Source of the DNA: Desulforamulus reducens MI-1
GTDB lineage: Bacteria > Bacillota > Desulfotomaculia > Desulfotomaculales > Desulfotomaculaceae
Length of the DNA: 64,000 nucleotides
NCBI RefSeq assembly: GCF_000016165.1
Contig: NC_009253.1
Span: 372,001-436,000 of the forward strand
Direction: 5' to 3'
Shown: positions 17,835-26,489 of the stretch, one piece after another
How positions within the stretch are numbered: the stretch's first letter is position 1
Layout of the letters: the number at the start of each line of letters is the position of its first letter
Program-made: the position numbers and the translations under genes
The notes under the pieces: model-generated
Told to the model about the DNA's origin: nothing
The model's input: the letters and a program-made list of their open reading frames with translations, nothing else
Database searches by the model: none

Positions 17835-18851
17835 ATGGTGAGTCAAGATATTTCTCAATACAAAGGCGTGTTTGTGTTAGGTGAACAAAGGGATGGCAAG
17901 ATCCAATCTGTCACCTTTGAACTATTAACCCGTGGACGGGCCCTGGCAGAGGAACTTCAGTGCGAATTGGGCTGCATTCTGCTGGGAGAAGAGATTGATA
18001 ATATAGAAGAAGTTATTCAGCGTGGTGCGGATAAAGTCTTTTTTATCAAAAACCCTGTCTTGGCAAACTTCTTACCGAAGCCCTATTGCAATGCTATTTG
18101 TCAACTGATTGAAGAAGAAAAACCGGAAATCATTGTTGCCGCTGCAACCACCACTGGTCGTACCGTAATGCCCTTGGTGGCAGCCAAGGCCAATACCGGC
18201 TTAACGGCTGATTGTACGGAACTAACCATTGATACCGAGGCTAAAATCTTGCTACAAACCCGACCAGCCATCGGTGGTAACATTATGGCTACCATTAAAA
18301 CTCCCAACCATCGTCCTCAAATGGCCACAGTGCGTCCGAAATCTGCCAAACCAGCCCAGGCCGATCCCAACCGTAAAGGTGAAATCATCATTAAAGAATA
18401 CACTGGAGCATTATTTGTAACGCCGGAAAACTTCCTGGAATATATCAAAGATACCACCCAAGAGGTAAGCATTGAAGAAGCGGATATCATTGTAGCCGGT
18501 GGTAAAGGTATGAAGAATGCCGAAGGATTTAAAATGGTGGAAGAATTGGCCCATCTTCTGGGTGCCGGAGTGGGTGCCACCCGTGATGCAGTGGAATTGG
18601 GTTGGACTACTTATCCCCACCAAATCGGTCTATCTGGCAAAACCGTATCACCCAAGTTATACATGGCTCTGGGCCTATCTGGTAAAATTCAACATTTGGC
18701 CGGTATGCAGACATCCGATGTGGTTATCGCTGTGAATAAAGATCCCGAAGCCCAAATCTTTAAAGTAGCGGACTTTGGTATTGTGGGTGATGTTTTCGAA
18801 ATTGTGCCCATGCTCATAGAAGCTGTAAAAAAAATGAAGGCCACTGCATAA
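17835..18851 (+). CDS. etfA: electron transfer flavoprotein subunit alpha
   Basis: This 338-aa large Etf subunit binds FAD through its C-terminal domain: GGKGMKNAEGF near 218, VGATRDAVELGW near 245, QIGLSGKTVSP near 260 and AVNKDPEAQIFKVADFGIVGD near 295. It lacks the extra N-terminal ferredoxin domain found in the bifurcating LctC of acetogens, so bifurcation is possible but not shown. It starts 15 nt after etfB with AAGGGAG as ribosome-binding site. Confidence 0.95.
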   Translation: MVSQDISQYKGVFVLGEQRDGKIQSVTFELLTRGRALAEELQCELGCILLGEEIDNIEEVIQRGADKVFFIKNPVLANFLPKPYCNAICQLIEEEKPEIIVAAATTTGRTVMPLVAAKANTGLTADCTELTIDTEAKILLQTRPAIGGNIMATIKTPNHRPQMATVRPKSAKPAQADPNRKGEIIIKEYTGALFVTPENFLEYIKDTTQEVSIEEADIIVAGGKGMKNAEGFKMVEELAHLLGAGVGATRDAVELGWTTYPHQIGLSGKTVSPKLYMALGLSGKIQHLAGMQTSDVVIAVNKDPEAQIFKVADFGIVGDVFEIVPMLIEAVKKMKATA

Positions 18852-18864
18852 GGGGGGATAAGCT

Positions 18865-20271
18865 GTGCAATTTAACAAAGTGACGGATGGTATTGTTCAA
18901 GAATTAAAGGCAATATTGGGTGAAGGCAATGTACTGATCGAAGAAGAAAAATTGGACATGTACTCCAGGGATGAAGTTTCGGATAAACTTTGGGAGAAGA
19001 TGCCCGAGGTAGTAGTAAAGCCGGAAAATGTAGAGCAGGTTTCAGAAATTGTGAAGTTGGCCAACCGTGAATTACTGCCCATTACCCCCAGGGGTGGTGG
19101 TACTGGTTTGGCAGCCGGTGCGGTACCCCTAAGTGGTGGCCTTGTCTTATCTCTGGAAAAAATGAATAAAATCCTGGAAGTGGATACCGAGAATCTCTTT
19201 ATGGTGGTTGAACCCGGTGTAACCACCGGCGAAGTACAAAAAACAGCCAAGGCCCAGGGACTTTTATATGCCGGGGACCCATGTTCTGCGGACAGTTCCT
19301 TTATTGGCGGCAACGTAGCCACCAATGCCGGGGGGAACAAAGCGGTTAAATATGGTGTTACCAGTCGTCATATCTATGGCCTTGAAGTGGTCATGCCCAA
19401 TGGTGATATTGTTACCTTTGGTGGAAAGAATGTTAAAGATGTGACAGGCTATGATTTTGTACATTTAATGGTGGGTTCCGAGGGTACCCTGGGAGTTGTA
19501 ACCAAGATTTGGTTAAAACTGATGCCCCTGCCAAAGTATGTGGCAGACCTGCTGGTTCCCTTTGCAGATATGCAAAGTGCCATTCAAGTGGTGCCAAAGA
19601 TTATGACCGCAGGGATTATTCCCACTTGCCTGGAATTCATGGACAGCCTATCCATCAAGGCAGCGGAAATGTATCTGAATAAAAAATTACCTTACAGTGA
19701 TGCTGGTGCCTATATTATCTGTGAAATTGATGGCACTTCAGAAACTCAGGTACAGGATGATTACGAAACCATTGGCAAGGTATGCCAGGACAATGGTGCC
19801 CTAGAGGTATTCGTGGCAGACAACATGTCTACCCAGGAGCGGATATGGAAATCCCGGAAATGTTATGCCGAGGCCATTCGTATGCTTAGCCCAGTCTATT
19901 GCATGGAAGACGTTGTGGTACCGGTATCCAATATTCCTAAGGCACTGGAAGCCATTGAGCGGATTGCCAAGAAGTACGAATGTAAAATACCCAGTTGCGG
20001 ACATGCCGGTGACGGTAACATTCACGCCACCGTACTAAGGGAAGATCGGGACGACCATGAATGGCATGACTTAAAGGATAAAGTGTTAGAGGAACTGTAC
20101 GAAGAAGTATATCAACTGGGTGGTAATCTTTCCGGTGAACATGGTATTGGTGCCAAGCGAGCCGGAGCAATGGATAAACACATGACGGAGGCACAGTTAA
20201 ATGTGCTAAGATCTATTAAAAAGGCATTGGACCCCAAGGGTATTATGAACCCGGGCAAGGTCTTGGTCTAA
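18865..20271 (+). CDS. FAD-linked oxidase, GlcD/D-lactate dehydrogenase type
   Basis: This 468-aa enzyme has a PCMH-type FAD-binding domain (PRGGGTGLAAGAVP near 73, GGNVATNAGGNKAVKYG near 147) and the FAD_oxidase_C domain with a CGHAGDGNIHATVLR metal/substrate loop near 378 and SGEHGIGAKR near 428. Family members oxidise D-lactate, glycolate or similar 2-hydroxy acids. Coupling to etfBA in one operon matches the Etf-dependent lactate dehydrogenases of anaerobes. The start is GTG after AAGGGGGG. Lactate is the likeliest substrate, by context only. Confidence 0.9.
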   Translation: MQFNKVTDGIVQELKAILGEGNVLIEEEKLDMYSRDEVSDKLWEKMPEVVVKPENVEQVSEIVKLANRELLPITPRGGGTGLAAGAVPLSGGLVLSLEKMNKILEVDTENLFMVVEPGVTTGEVQKTAKAQGLLYAGDPCSADSSFIGGNVATNAGGNKAVKYGVTSRHIYGLEVVMPNGDIVTFGGKNVKDVTGYDFVHLMVGSEGTLGVVTKIWLKLMPLPKYVADLLVPFADMQSAIQVVPKIMTAGIIPTCLEFMDSLSIKAAEMYLNKKLPYSDAGAYIICEIDGTSETQVQDDYETIGKVCQDNGALEVFVADNMSTQERIWKSRKCYAEAIRMLSPVYCMEDVVVPVSNIPKALEAIERIAKKYECKIPSCGHAGDGNIHATVLREDRDDHEWHDLKDKVLEELYEEVYQLGGNLSGEHGIGAKRAGAMDKHMTEAQLNVLRSIKKALDPKGIMNPGKVLV

Positions 20272-20274
20272 GAA

Positions 20275-20315
20275 TAAAAGGTAAAAGGGACTTCACCCTT
20301 TTACCTTTTATTTTT
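20275..20315 (+). terminator. terminator of the etfBA-dehydrogenase operon
   Basis: Perfect 15-bp arms TAAAAGGTAAAAGGG (20275-20289) and CCCTTTTACCTTTTA (20296-20310) are followed by TTTTTATTT. Confidence 0.9.
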
Positions 20316-20405
20316 ATTTAGGGTGTTAGATTTTATTTTCCAAAGTAATAAAAAAAGTTGCATACAATATAAATATAAAAAAATATTATATTTAATATAA
20401 AATAT

Positions 20406-20434
20406 TTGACAAGTTAAGCCATGCGGTTTATAAT
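20406..20434 (+). promoter_or_regulatory. consensus sigma-A promoter of the tRNA-Gln/tRNA-Lys unit
   Basis: TTGACA (20406-20411) and TATAAT (20429-20434) are both perfect and separated by 17 bp. tRNA-Gln starts 27 bp after the -10 box. Confidence 0.88.
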
Positions 20435-20460
20435 AACTAATTGTTAGGGGCGTTGCATTT

Positions 20461-20536
20461 TGGGGCGTCGCCAAGTGGTAAGGCACCGGACTCTGACTCC
20501 GGCATTTCGTTGGTTCGAATCCAGCCGCCCCAGCCA
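20461..20536 (+). tRNA. tRNA-Gln (anticodon CTG)
   Basis: Acceptor TGGGGCG pairs with CGCCCCA, the anticodon arm is CCGGA-CTCTGAC-TCCGG, and the T arm contains GGTTCGAATCC. Discriminator G and an encoded CCA end at 20536. Confidence 0.93.
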
Positions 20537-20545
20537 AAAAAATAT

Positions 20546-20621
20546 GACTCACTAGCTCAATTGGTAGAGCAACTGACTCTTAATCAGTAGGTTCGGGGTT
20601 CGAGTCCCCGGTGGGTCACCA
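20546..20621 (+). tRNA. tRNA-Lys (anticodon CTT), intact copy at the left attachment site
   Basis: Acceptor GACTCAC pairs with GTGGGTC, the anticodon arm is ACTGA-CTCTTAA-TCAGT and the T arm CGGGG-TTCGAGT-CCCCG; CCA is encoded. Bases 20553-20621 are shared with the right-hand attachment copy, so the 3' part of this tRNA is supplied by the integrated element. Confidence 0.93.
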
Positions 20622-20622
20622 G
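20553..20622 (+). repeat. attL: left 70-bp attachment core
   Basis: Seventy bases from the D-arm start to just past CCA are identical to 34918-34987. The integrase gene starts about 155 bp inside. Site-specific recombination at a tRNA 3' end is the usual mode of tyrosine integrases. Confidence 0.9.
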
Positions 20623-20637
20623 TCCTTATATATCAAG

Positions 20638-20672
20638 GGTTCAGAGGTGTTTTTCTTCTGAACCTTTTTTTA
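20638..20672 (+). terminator. terminator just inside attL
   Basis: GGTTCAGA (20638-20645) pairs with TCTGAACC (20657-20664), followed by TTTTTTT. It ends the tRNA transcript in place of the native terminator now stranded at 34993. Confidence 0.85.
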
Positions 20673-20778
20673 TTTACCTTATAATCCTTTTTCTTAAATT
20701 CACTTCATTTTTTGACTACTTAATTCCGAAATCAGATTGTCATTTTACCGCTACTAAAAATTAAGGAGTGGTAAAGCA

Positions 20779-21693
20779 ATGACTAACCAAGAATTAGTAA
20801 AAACATTTCTAATGTATCAAGAAACAAAGAATCTCTCAAAACGAACCATCGAGTGGTATCAGTTTACTTTGAACAAACTTATTGACTACTGCAAGGAGAA
20901 CAATATTTCTATTGAATCTATGACCACACCACAAGCCAGGCAATATGTATTTTCACTTCAAAAATCAATAAGTAGAACAGGTAAGAAGTATGCTGACAAT
21001 GGCATTAATGGCTATATTCGCTCAGTTAAAATCATGTTCAATTACTTGTTTGAAGATGAATACATTGAGAAAAATCCCTTTGCCAAAGTGAAGCAGATTA
21101 AAACTGATAAGGTTATTATCGAAACTTTTGAAGTAGAAGAAGTTAAACGTATGCTCAACCAATTCAATAAGAAAGTTTACACTGAATTTAGGGACGCCTT
21201 ATTAATTCAAATTTTATATGATACAGGAATTCGTATTTCAGAAGCAATTAATCTTAAAATATCTGACATAGACACAGATAAAAATATGTTTAAGGTATTC
21301 GGTAAAGGCCACAAAGAGCGTATGGTTCCCTTTGGACGTTCTATCAAACGTGAAATACTAAAATACCTTCCCAAACGAAACAAAGAAGTTGATAAGGAAT
21401 TAGACGAAGGTTATTTATTCTCAACTAGAAATGGCACTGCTTTAACCATTAGGAACGTCCACAGAAAAATAGTTGAAGTTGGCACTAAAGCAAAAATAAA
21501 AGGTAAGCGTCTGTCTGCTCACACTTTTAGACACACCTTTGCAAAAACCTACTTGGTAAATGGTGGTAATTTATTTTCCCTCCAAACCATTATGGGACAT
21601 AATGACTTATCAACCACTAGAAAATATGTCCACCTTCTCACCGAAGATATTCAAAAGCAACACCGTCAATTCAGCCCCTTAGACAATCTTTAG
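20779..21693 (+). CDS. int: tyrosine recombinase / element integrase
   Basis: This 304-aa integrase has a SAM-like N-terminal core-binding domain (residues 1-95) and a catalytic domain with Arg near 151 (DTGIRISEA), HTFRH near 247, GHNDLSTTRKY near 270 with the nucleophile tyrosine near 282. It should catalyse integration and excision at the tRNA-Lys site. An AAGGAG site lies upstream of the ATG. It is the only integrase in the element and faces into it from attL. Confidence 0.95.
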   Translation: MTNQELVKTFLMYQETKNLSKRTIEWYQFTLNKLIDYCKENNISIESMTTPQARQYVFSLQKSISRTGKKYADNGINGYIRSVKIMFNYLFEDEYIEKNPFAKVKQIKTDKVIIETFEVEEVKRMLNQFNKKVYTEFRDALLIQILYDTGIRISEAINLKISDIDTDKNMFKVFGKGHKERMVPFGRSIKREILKYLPKRNKEVDKELDEGYLFSTRNGTALTIRNVHRKIVEVGTKAKIKGKRLSAHTFRHTFAKTYLVNGGNLFSLQTIMGHNDLSTTRKYVHLLTEDIQKQHRQFSPLDNL

Positions 21694-21705
21694 GGGGTGC
21701 TGAAT

Positions 21706-21930
21706 ATGAAATTAAAACAAATTTACGGTTATGGTAAAACAATCCTCTGCCATCAGCCCACCATTGGCGACTGGTATAACAACATAGAATGTTCTATCTC
21801 TAAGCGGAATATTATTGTTACTACAGAAATAAATAAATCTGACTATCAATCAATAGTATCTCCTGGAGAGTTTTGTTCTGATTGTCCTTGTAACAAAGGG
21901 GCAGTAAATCTCTTCTGGGAAATGAAATAA
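21706..21930 (+). CDS. small hypothetical protein next to integrase
   Basis: The gene encodes 74 aa from ATG 21706, with GGGGGTG 8 nt upstream and a start 13 nt after the integrase stop. It ends in a cysteine-containing motif CSDCPCNKG that could bind metal. The position suggests cotranscription with the integrase, perhaps as an excision or regulatory partner, but there is no recognisable helix-turn-helix. I do not recognise the family. Confidence 0.6.
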   Translation: MKLKQIYGYGKTILCHQPTIGDWYNNIECSISKRNIIVTTEINKSDYQSIVSPGEFCSDCPCNKGAVNLFWEMK

Positions 21931-21933
21931 TCC

Positions 21934-21970
21934 AAAGGAGTAGGAATTTTTGCCTACTCCTTTTTTATGT
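21934..21970. terminator. bidirectional terminator between integrase unit and structural operon
   Basis: AAAGGAGTAGG (21934-21944) and CCTACTCCTTT (21953-21963) form a stem with A-rich and T-rich flanks, so it can serve both convergent transcripts. Confidence 0.85.
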
Positions 21971-21971
21971 C

Positions 21972-23390
21972 TTAGAACAAAGATTTTACTTGAATTTGCT
22001 TACTCGCCTTAATGGTATTATCACTATTCAAAGTACAAACTAATTCTAAATATTTATTGACATAAGATGATGTACTAGTTGCTTTAATACTTACAGAATT
22101 ACCTGTTTGGCTCTGGATTGTAGCATAAACATTTGTAGTGCCATCAGGATTAGGACTTGTAATTGACCACGTTCCGCTCTGATCTGCCACCTCAACCCCA
22201 TTATCATAAAATGTAGCAGTATATGATAACGTCTGATTAAGTTTAATAGTAGCACCACCGTTAATGGAAATAGAATAATTATGACTTATAGGTACTTCCT
22301 GGACAGTCACTTCTAATATATCATAAATTTCTGGCCTGTCTGCCATTTGTGCGGTAATCGTTACTGTTCCAATGGAAATACCTGTAATTAATCCGCTACT
22401 ATTTACAGTAGCAATATTATTATCACTTGAAGTAAATATAACATTAGGATTATCAACTATAACTCCATTATCTGTTAATGTATAGTTTAATTGTAAATTA
22501 TCTCCAATATTTAAAGTTGCTGATTCATTGGTTATAGTCAATACATAATTATGATTAACTTTAACATTAATAGAAATAGTATCTTTAACATCTGGTTTAC
22601 CTGTCATTTGAGCAGTGATTATTGCTTTACCTTCGGCAATACCAGTAATTAAACCATTATTATCAATATTACATATATTAGCGTCGCTGGAAACATATGT
22701 AATAGAAGGACTATCAACTGCAACTCCATTATCAGTTAATTTTACAGATAATTGCAAAGTATCATCTTTTAATATATTTGCTGATTCTCCCTCGTTGATT
22801 GTTAATTTATAAATGTGTTCATATTGCCAACGGTTTGCAATTTCATTTTCTTTATCATCACTACTACCAAACGAATCTTTTTCTAAATGCAAAATGACAA
22901 GGCCATTTTTTGTTTTGTCAATTCCTATTACCTTCCACGCTGAATCCATCTTAATAATTCTCTGATTTAAGATAATATTTTTTGTGTCGGAATTATCTTG
23001 AATTGTCATAAGTATTTTCCCAACTGGCAGTGTCATATATTGCCCTGTTTCAATGTCAAAAACTTTAGATTCAACAATGGCAGGAAATGTTTTAATATTG
23101 CCAGCAAAATTAAATTTAATATCAAAATTGCAAGCCCTCATAACCCCTTTATATTTTTCATAGCGTTTACCATTAACCTCCGAAACAATAAGCCAGTATA
23201 AACCGTTATATTCTATTCTGTCCCCTTGTGACAGTTCAGTTAGCGTAGATATATATTTATCGTCATAATCAGATTTAACTTTTAAATTGCTTATCAATGC
23301 CCTTGTTGCTATGCCATTAATTAAAATATCCCTGCCAGCATCAGCAAGGATAAAGTTAAAATCATTTTCATTAGGTGAAAACAGATTCAA
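21972..23390 (-). CDS. phage protein with N-terminal head-closure-like region and Ig-like (Big_2) repeats
   Basis: The protein has 472 aa. Residues 1-150 are a beta-rich, phage-type region beginning NLFSPNENDFNFIL that resembles small head-tail stopper or closure proteins fused to adhesin domains in Clostridia phages. Residues about 200-275 and 285-370 are two tandem BIG2 Ig-like repeats (the pattern SSD..I.....GLITGI..G...ITAQM occurs twice), and a third diverged Ig-like domain ends the protein. Ig-like repeats on phage virions bind surface carbohydrates weakly. It is the last gene of the leftward structural transcript. The stopper role is inferred. Confidence 0.65.
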   Translation of the reverse strand: MNLFSPNENDFNFILADAGRDILINGIATRALISNLKVKSDYDDKYISTLTELSQGDRIEYNGLYWLIVSEVNGKRYEKYKGVMRACNFDIKFNFAGNIKTFPAIVESKVFDIETGQYMTLPVGKILMTIQDNSDTKNIILNQRIIKMDSAWKVIGIDKTKNGLVILHLEKDSFGSSDDKENEIANRWQYEHIYKLTINEGESANILKDDTLQLSVKLTDNGVAVDSPSITYVSSDANICNIDNNGLITGIAEGKAIITAQMTGKPDVKDTISINVKVNHNYVLTITNESATLNIGDNLQLNYTLTDNGVIVDNPNVIFTSSDNNIATVNSSGLITGISIGTVTITAQMADRPEIYDILEVTVQEVPISHNYSISINGGATIKLNQTLSYTATFYDNGVEVADQSGTWSITSPNPDGTTNVYATIQSQTGNSVSIKATSTSSYVNKYLELVCTLNSDNTIKASKQIQVKSLF

Positions 23391-23428
23391 TTATATTCCC
23401 CCTTTCCTAAGCGTTAAATTTGACGCAC

Positions 23429-23776
23429 CTAACTACTAAACATATAGAAGAAACTGGCTCCGTCCTCATAAACCTTTTCATCATTGGGAATTTCTCTGAT
23501 TTTCCGCTCTAGTTGGTCAATACGAGATTGTAAATTCTCATGGAATTGGGAAACTGTAATATCATCCTGTTTGTATGACTTCATAAGTTGTGGCTGATTA
23601 GCAATTGATTCAAGAATTGCTAGGGCAGTTTTAAGGATATTTCTCTTGTTGGTATTACTGGTAGGATTATATTCAATATTTGATTCTAAATTTTGTTCTT
23701 GTAAATATATGGATAATTCATCTATAGTTAAATCAATTCCTTTTATTTCAAGGTTTAAGCGTTCTATATTGGTCAT
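23429..23776 (-). CDS. putative head-tail connector/adaptor protein
   Basis: This 115-aa protein is helical, with the core NILKTALAILESIANQP and a C-terminal SRIDQLERKI coiled segment. These resemble short phage adaptor-type connector proteins encoded just after capsid or portal genes. It overlaps the upstream gene by 29 bp and precedes the Ig-like protein. The call rests on pattern and position, not on a unique motif. Confidence 0.5.
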   Translation of the reverse strand: MTNIERLNLEIKGIDLTIDELSIYLQEQNLESNIEYNPTSNTNKRNILKTALAILESIANQPQLMKSYKQDDITVSQFHENLQSRIDQLERKIREIPNDEKVYEDGASFFYMFSS

Positions 23777-24209
23777 GGTTGATTATCAACTCCTTATTTA
23801 ATTCCTCAATAATAGTGTCCATTTGGTCTTTGGTGGTTAGTGGCTCCAGTATCTCATATTTACTATCATCCCAAAGACAATTATTTCTAGTAATATGCCA
23901 TTGGTTGGTTTCATGGTTGAGATGGAATTTTGTTTCTTTTTTATTTGTTAGGTTTTTTAGGTTAATATATATAAATGGATATAAACCATAGCCAGCCATT
24001 ACTTTCTCTATGATGTATTTATGTTTAATGTCGGGATATAAGCAATTGAATGTATCTACAAAATCCTGGTATCTCTCTAGGAATTGTGTGTTTTGTTGTT
24101 CTGCTCTTAGTTTTGCTTCTTGTATTTTTTGTTCTTGTTCTTGTTTTCTTTCTTCGGCAGTTTTTGGTATATTTGTATAGAATGGTTTTCTAAAGTATGA
24201 ATTGAGCAT
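23748..24209 (-). CDS. hypothetical element protein
   Basis: This 153-aa protein has a strongly charged N-terminal helix (residues 16-45, rich in Glu, Gln and Lys) followed by a compact mixed region with YIIEKVMAGYGLYPFIYI. GGAGG precedes the ATG. The 29-bp overlap with the next gene indicates coupled translation. Similar small proteins lie near phage connectors, but I do not recognise the family. Confidence 0.6.
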   Translation of the reverse strand: MLNSYFRKPFYTNIPKTAEERKQEQEQKIQEAKLRAEQQNTQFLERYQDFVDTFNCLYPDIKHKYIIEKVMAGYGLYPFIYINLKNLTNKKETKFHLNHETNQWHITRNNCLWDDSKYEILEPLTTKDQMDTIIEELNKELIINHDQYRTLKP

Positions 24210-24316
24210 CTTAATTTCCTCCAGTCGAAAATTTTCCGAACGTGTAAAATTAGGTATGCTTAAAGCACCTCAAAAAGTTTTAGGGTATCGCTTATACAAT
24301 CAATCCTAACCACTCT

Positions 24317-24521
24317 AAAATGCCCTAGAATCAATCAAAATTAAATAGGTATATGTGTTTCCCCTATCAATCCACCAGACACCTTCTCAGCCCCCATAAA
24401 ACAAGGGACGAAGGGGAAAATAGATGCAATTATATATTTGCAATACCTATAAACCATTGATTTACAAGGGATTATAAGCATTTTTAATGCTATTTTAAGT
24501 CAATAAAAATGCCCTAGAATC
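24317..24521 (+). repeat. pair of 16-bp direct repeats
   Basis: AAAATGCCCTAGAATC occurs at 24317-24332 and 24506-24521; similarity continues weakly for about 25 bp downstream (AAATTAAAT..AGGTATA). Confidence 0.7.
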
Positions 24522-24663
24522 GTTTTAAATTAAATTTAGGTATAATTACCTTACCCGATTATTTTGAAGCCATACAGGGCAAAAATAAATGGACATATTG
24601 TCAGTTGAATTATTCAACTCACCAATCGTTCCCCAACTATGGAGAAGCACAAAAATAGGTGAA

Positions 24664-24753
24664 TTAAGTTGTCAATTATCACATTAGAAACTGCTAAACC
24701 CTTGAAATATAAGGGTTTATTCTATTTTATATCCTTTAAAATTGACAACTTAA
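24664..24753. repeat. inverted pair of TTAAGTTGTCAATT motifs
   Basis: One copy reads forward at 24664-24677 and one reverse at 24740-24753; the same 14-mer (16 bp with TTAAGTTGTCAATTAT) recurs at 26468-26483. Between the arms lies AAACCCTTGAAATATAAGGGTTT. Confidence 0.7.
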
Positions 24754-24961
24754 TACTAGATTAAGGGGTCATTTTGCTAAAACATGATAAAAGAAAAATT
24801 TCATGTTGATATTTCAAATTAGAATTATTCAAATCTAAACTTCTATCTCCACCATTCAGCCAGAAGGCCATTAGTAGGGAGGGAGGAAGGGGATAGCAAT
24901 GTTTTATTATCGAACATATCTAATTGATAATAGTTATCATTTAATGTTACTTACTGATAGT

Positions 24962-25009
24962 CCCATGTTTTAATTCCGACTAATTTACTCGGAATTAGTA
25001 TAACATGGG
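24962..25009. repeat. two-part hairpin in the gene-free region
   Basis: CCCATGTT (24962-24969) pairs with AACATGGG (25002-25009), and inside it AATTCCGA (24972-24979) pairs with TCGGAATT (24989-24996). No T run follows on either strand, so it is not a simple terminator. Confidence 0.65.
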
Positions 25010-25102
25010 CGAAAATACCGAACAAATGTTCTGCATCCCCATCCCACATATCCCCTATACTTCTAATTAATAATCATTATCAATTAAAACAACCCATCCT
25101 AA

Positions 25103-26425
25103 TTAACTATTTACAATATCCGTATTATCTAATCCATTCCTCTCTTTACCTAATCTTTCCATTTCACTTCCAACATCGTATATCATTGGACAATTCTCAA
25201 TTGCACTCTGTAAACTCATTACTCCTAATTCCTTCAGCACCTTAATATTATCAATAATATCCGTTTCATTTAGTGGCCTTGCATACTGGAACACAACATC
25301 AATATTATCTGAATTAATCTCTATACCCTGCAACCTCAACAATTTCTCTATTTTTTTAAACCTTTGTTCAAATCCTTCTCTAATATATCGCTCATTTAAT
25401 CCTGCTTTAATATCTGCTAGGGAAAACAATAATTTTATACTTACTTCTGATAAATTGCTAATATCTGTATTATTCATACTGACAGCAGGAGTATTACTAA
25501 TATCTAACAATGATTGCTTTAATACCTTCCAAACGCTCTCAAAACTTTCAAAATCCAATTGACCATGAATAAATTTCATGTCTGCTCCATCATCTAAATT
25601 AAGACCAACACCAACTAAGTTTGTTGGTATCTCACCTTTGCCATCTTTTATATTTAATCTCTGTCCTATCACTACAGGAATAGGATTTAGAAACTTGTAA
25701 ATACTGTCAGTATATTTACTAATCAAATCCTCCATATTATCTATGATGTTTATAAAATCCTCTAAATCTGATCTTCCATCTGTATTATCTAACTCATTCA
25801 AATTCTTATAAACACAAGGTAGCCCACTAGGATTATTAAAAACTCCTAAGAAATTAAAATCCCCTCCAGCATCAGACCATTTTTGGACTGTACTATCAGT
25901 AAAGATATTGTAGTAACTAACATTATAATCAGTTGTATAATGTTCTATAAAACAAATCATTTCTCCCTGCTCATTATAGATAGGATAAGCATCCTCTGGA
26001 TTAATCAATTTACTCTTAATCTTTCCGTCTTTATCAACAAATATATATTCATAGATAGCCCCATATTTAACTAACTTGTCCATTATATCTAAATCAGTTC
26101 TATTGAATTTACCTTGCTTATAAACTTTCTTCATCACTTTAACGTCATTTTCTTCACCTGTAATTGTTACGGGATTTTTTAACAGATAACTTGTACTAAA
26201 ATTTAAAACTGTCTTAGCATACTGTAAAACTATTCTCCTGGGTTCAAATACTTTTCCGTTCCACATTTCCGCTGGCCTATTATTGATTAAATGACTACCA
26301 CTCAAATATTCTTTTATGTCAATAATATTATTGATTCTGCTTTGGTGGTAATAACTATTACATTCACTTACAAACCAATCTGGTTTGCCATCATGGACAA
26401 CATTTATATACTCTTGTAAATTCAA
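25103..26425 (-). CDS. phage portal protein (SPP1 Gp6-like)
   Basis: This 441-aa portal protein forms the ring through which DNA enters the head. Seen are the N-terminal SHLINNRPAEMW block, the TSYLLKNPVTITGE segment near 80, an IIDNMEDLISKYTDSIY helix near 230 and the conserved SNLSEVSIKLLFSLAD segment near 335, all in family order. TTG at 26425 lies 8 nt after a strong AAGGAGG, so I prefer it to an upstream GTG at 26455 that lacks a site. The 88-bp gap to the terminase gene holds a parS site and a copy of the 14-bp repeat. Confidence 0.85.
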   Translation of the reverse strand: MNLQEYINVVHDGKPDWFVSECNSYYHQSRINNIIDIKEYLSGSHLINNRPAEMWNGKVFEPRRIVLQYAKTVLNFSTSYLLKNPVTITGEENDVKVMKKVYKQGKFNRTDLDIMDKLVKYGAIYEYIFVDKDGKIKSKLINPEDAYPIYNEQGEMICFIEHYTTDYNVSYYNIFTDSTVQKWSDAGGDFNFLGVFNNPSGLPCVYKNLNELDNTDGRSDLEDFINIIDNMEDLISKYTDSIYKFLNPIPVVIGQRLNIKDGKGEIPTNLVGVGLNLDDGADMKFIHGQLDFESFESVWKVLKQSLLDISNTPAVSMNNTDISNLSEVSIKLLFSLADIKAGLNERYIREGFEQRFKKIEKLLRLQGIEINSDNIDVVFQYARPLNETDIIDNIKVLKELGVMSLQSAIENCPMIYDVGSEMERLGKERNGLDNTDIVNS

Positions 26426-26467
26426 AGTTAACCCCTCCTTATCTAAAATTGACACCTTGACAAATGA

Positions 26468-26483
26468 TTAAGTTGTCAATTAT
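26468..26483 (+). repeat. third copy of the TTAAGTTGTCAATT motif
   Basis: TTAAGTTGTCAATTAT is identical over 16 bp to 24664-24679 and lies 6 bp from the parS site. Confidence 0.7.
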
Positions 26484-26489
26484 AATATA

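Larger units (their letters stand above)
24210..25102. other. 893-bp gene-free region with repeats and a long hairpin
   Basis: No credible gene is present. The region contains a 16-bp direct repeat AAAATGCCCTAGAATC (24317-24332 and 24506-24521) with partly similar flanks, an inverted pair of the 14-bp motif TTAAGTTGTCAATT (24664-24677 and 24740-24753), AAACCCTT...AAGGGTTT between them, and a two-part hairpin at 24962-25009. Together they suggest an origin, packaging or control region. Function is not shown. Confidence 0.6.
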
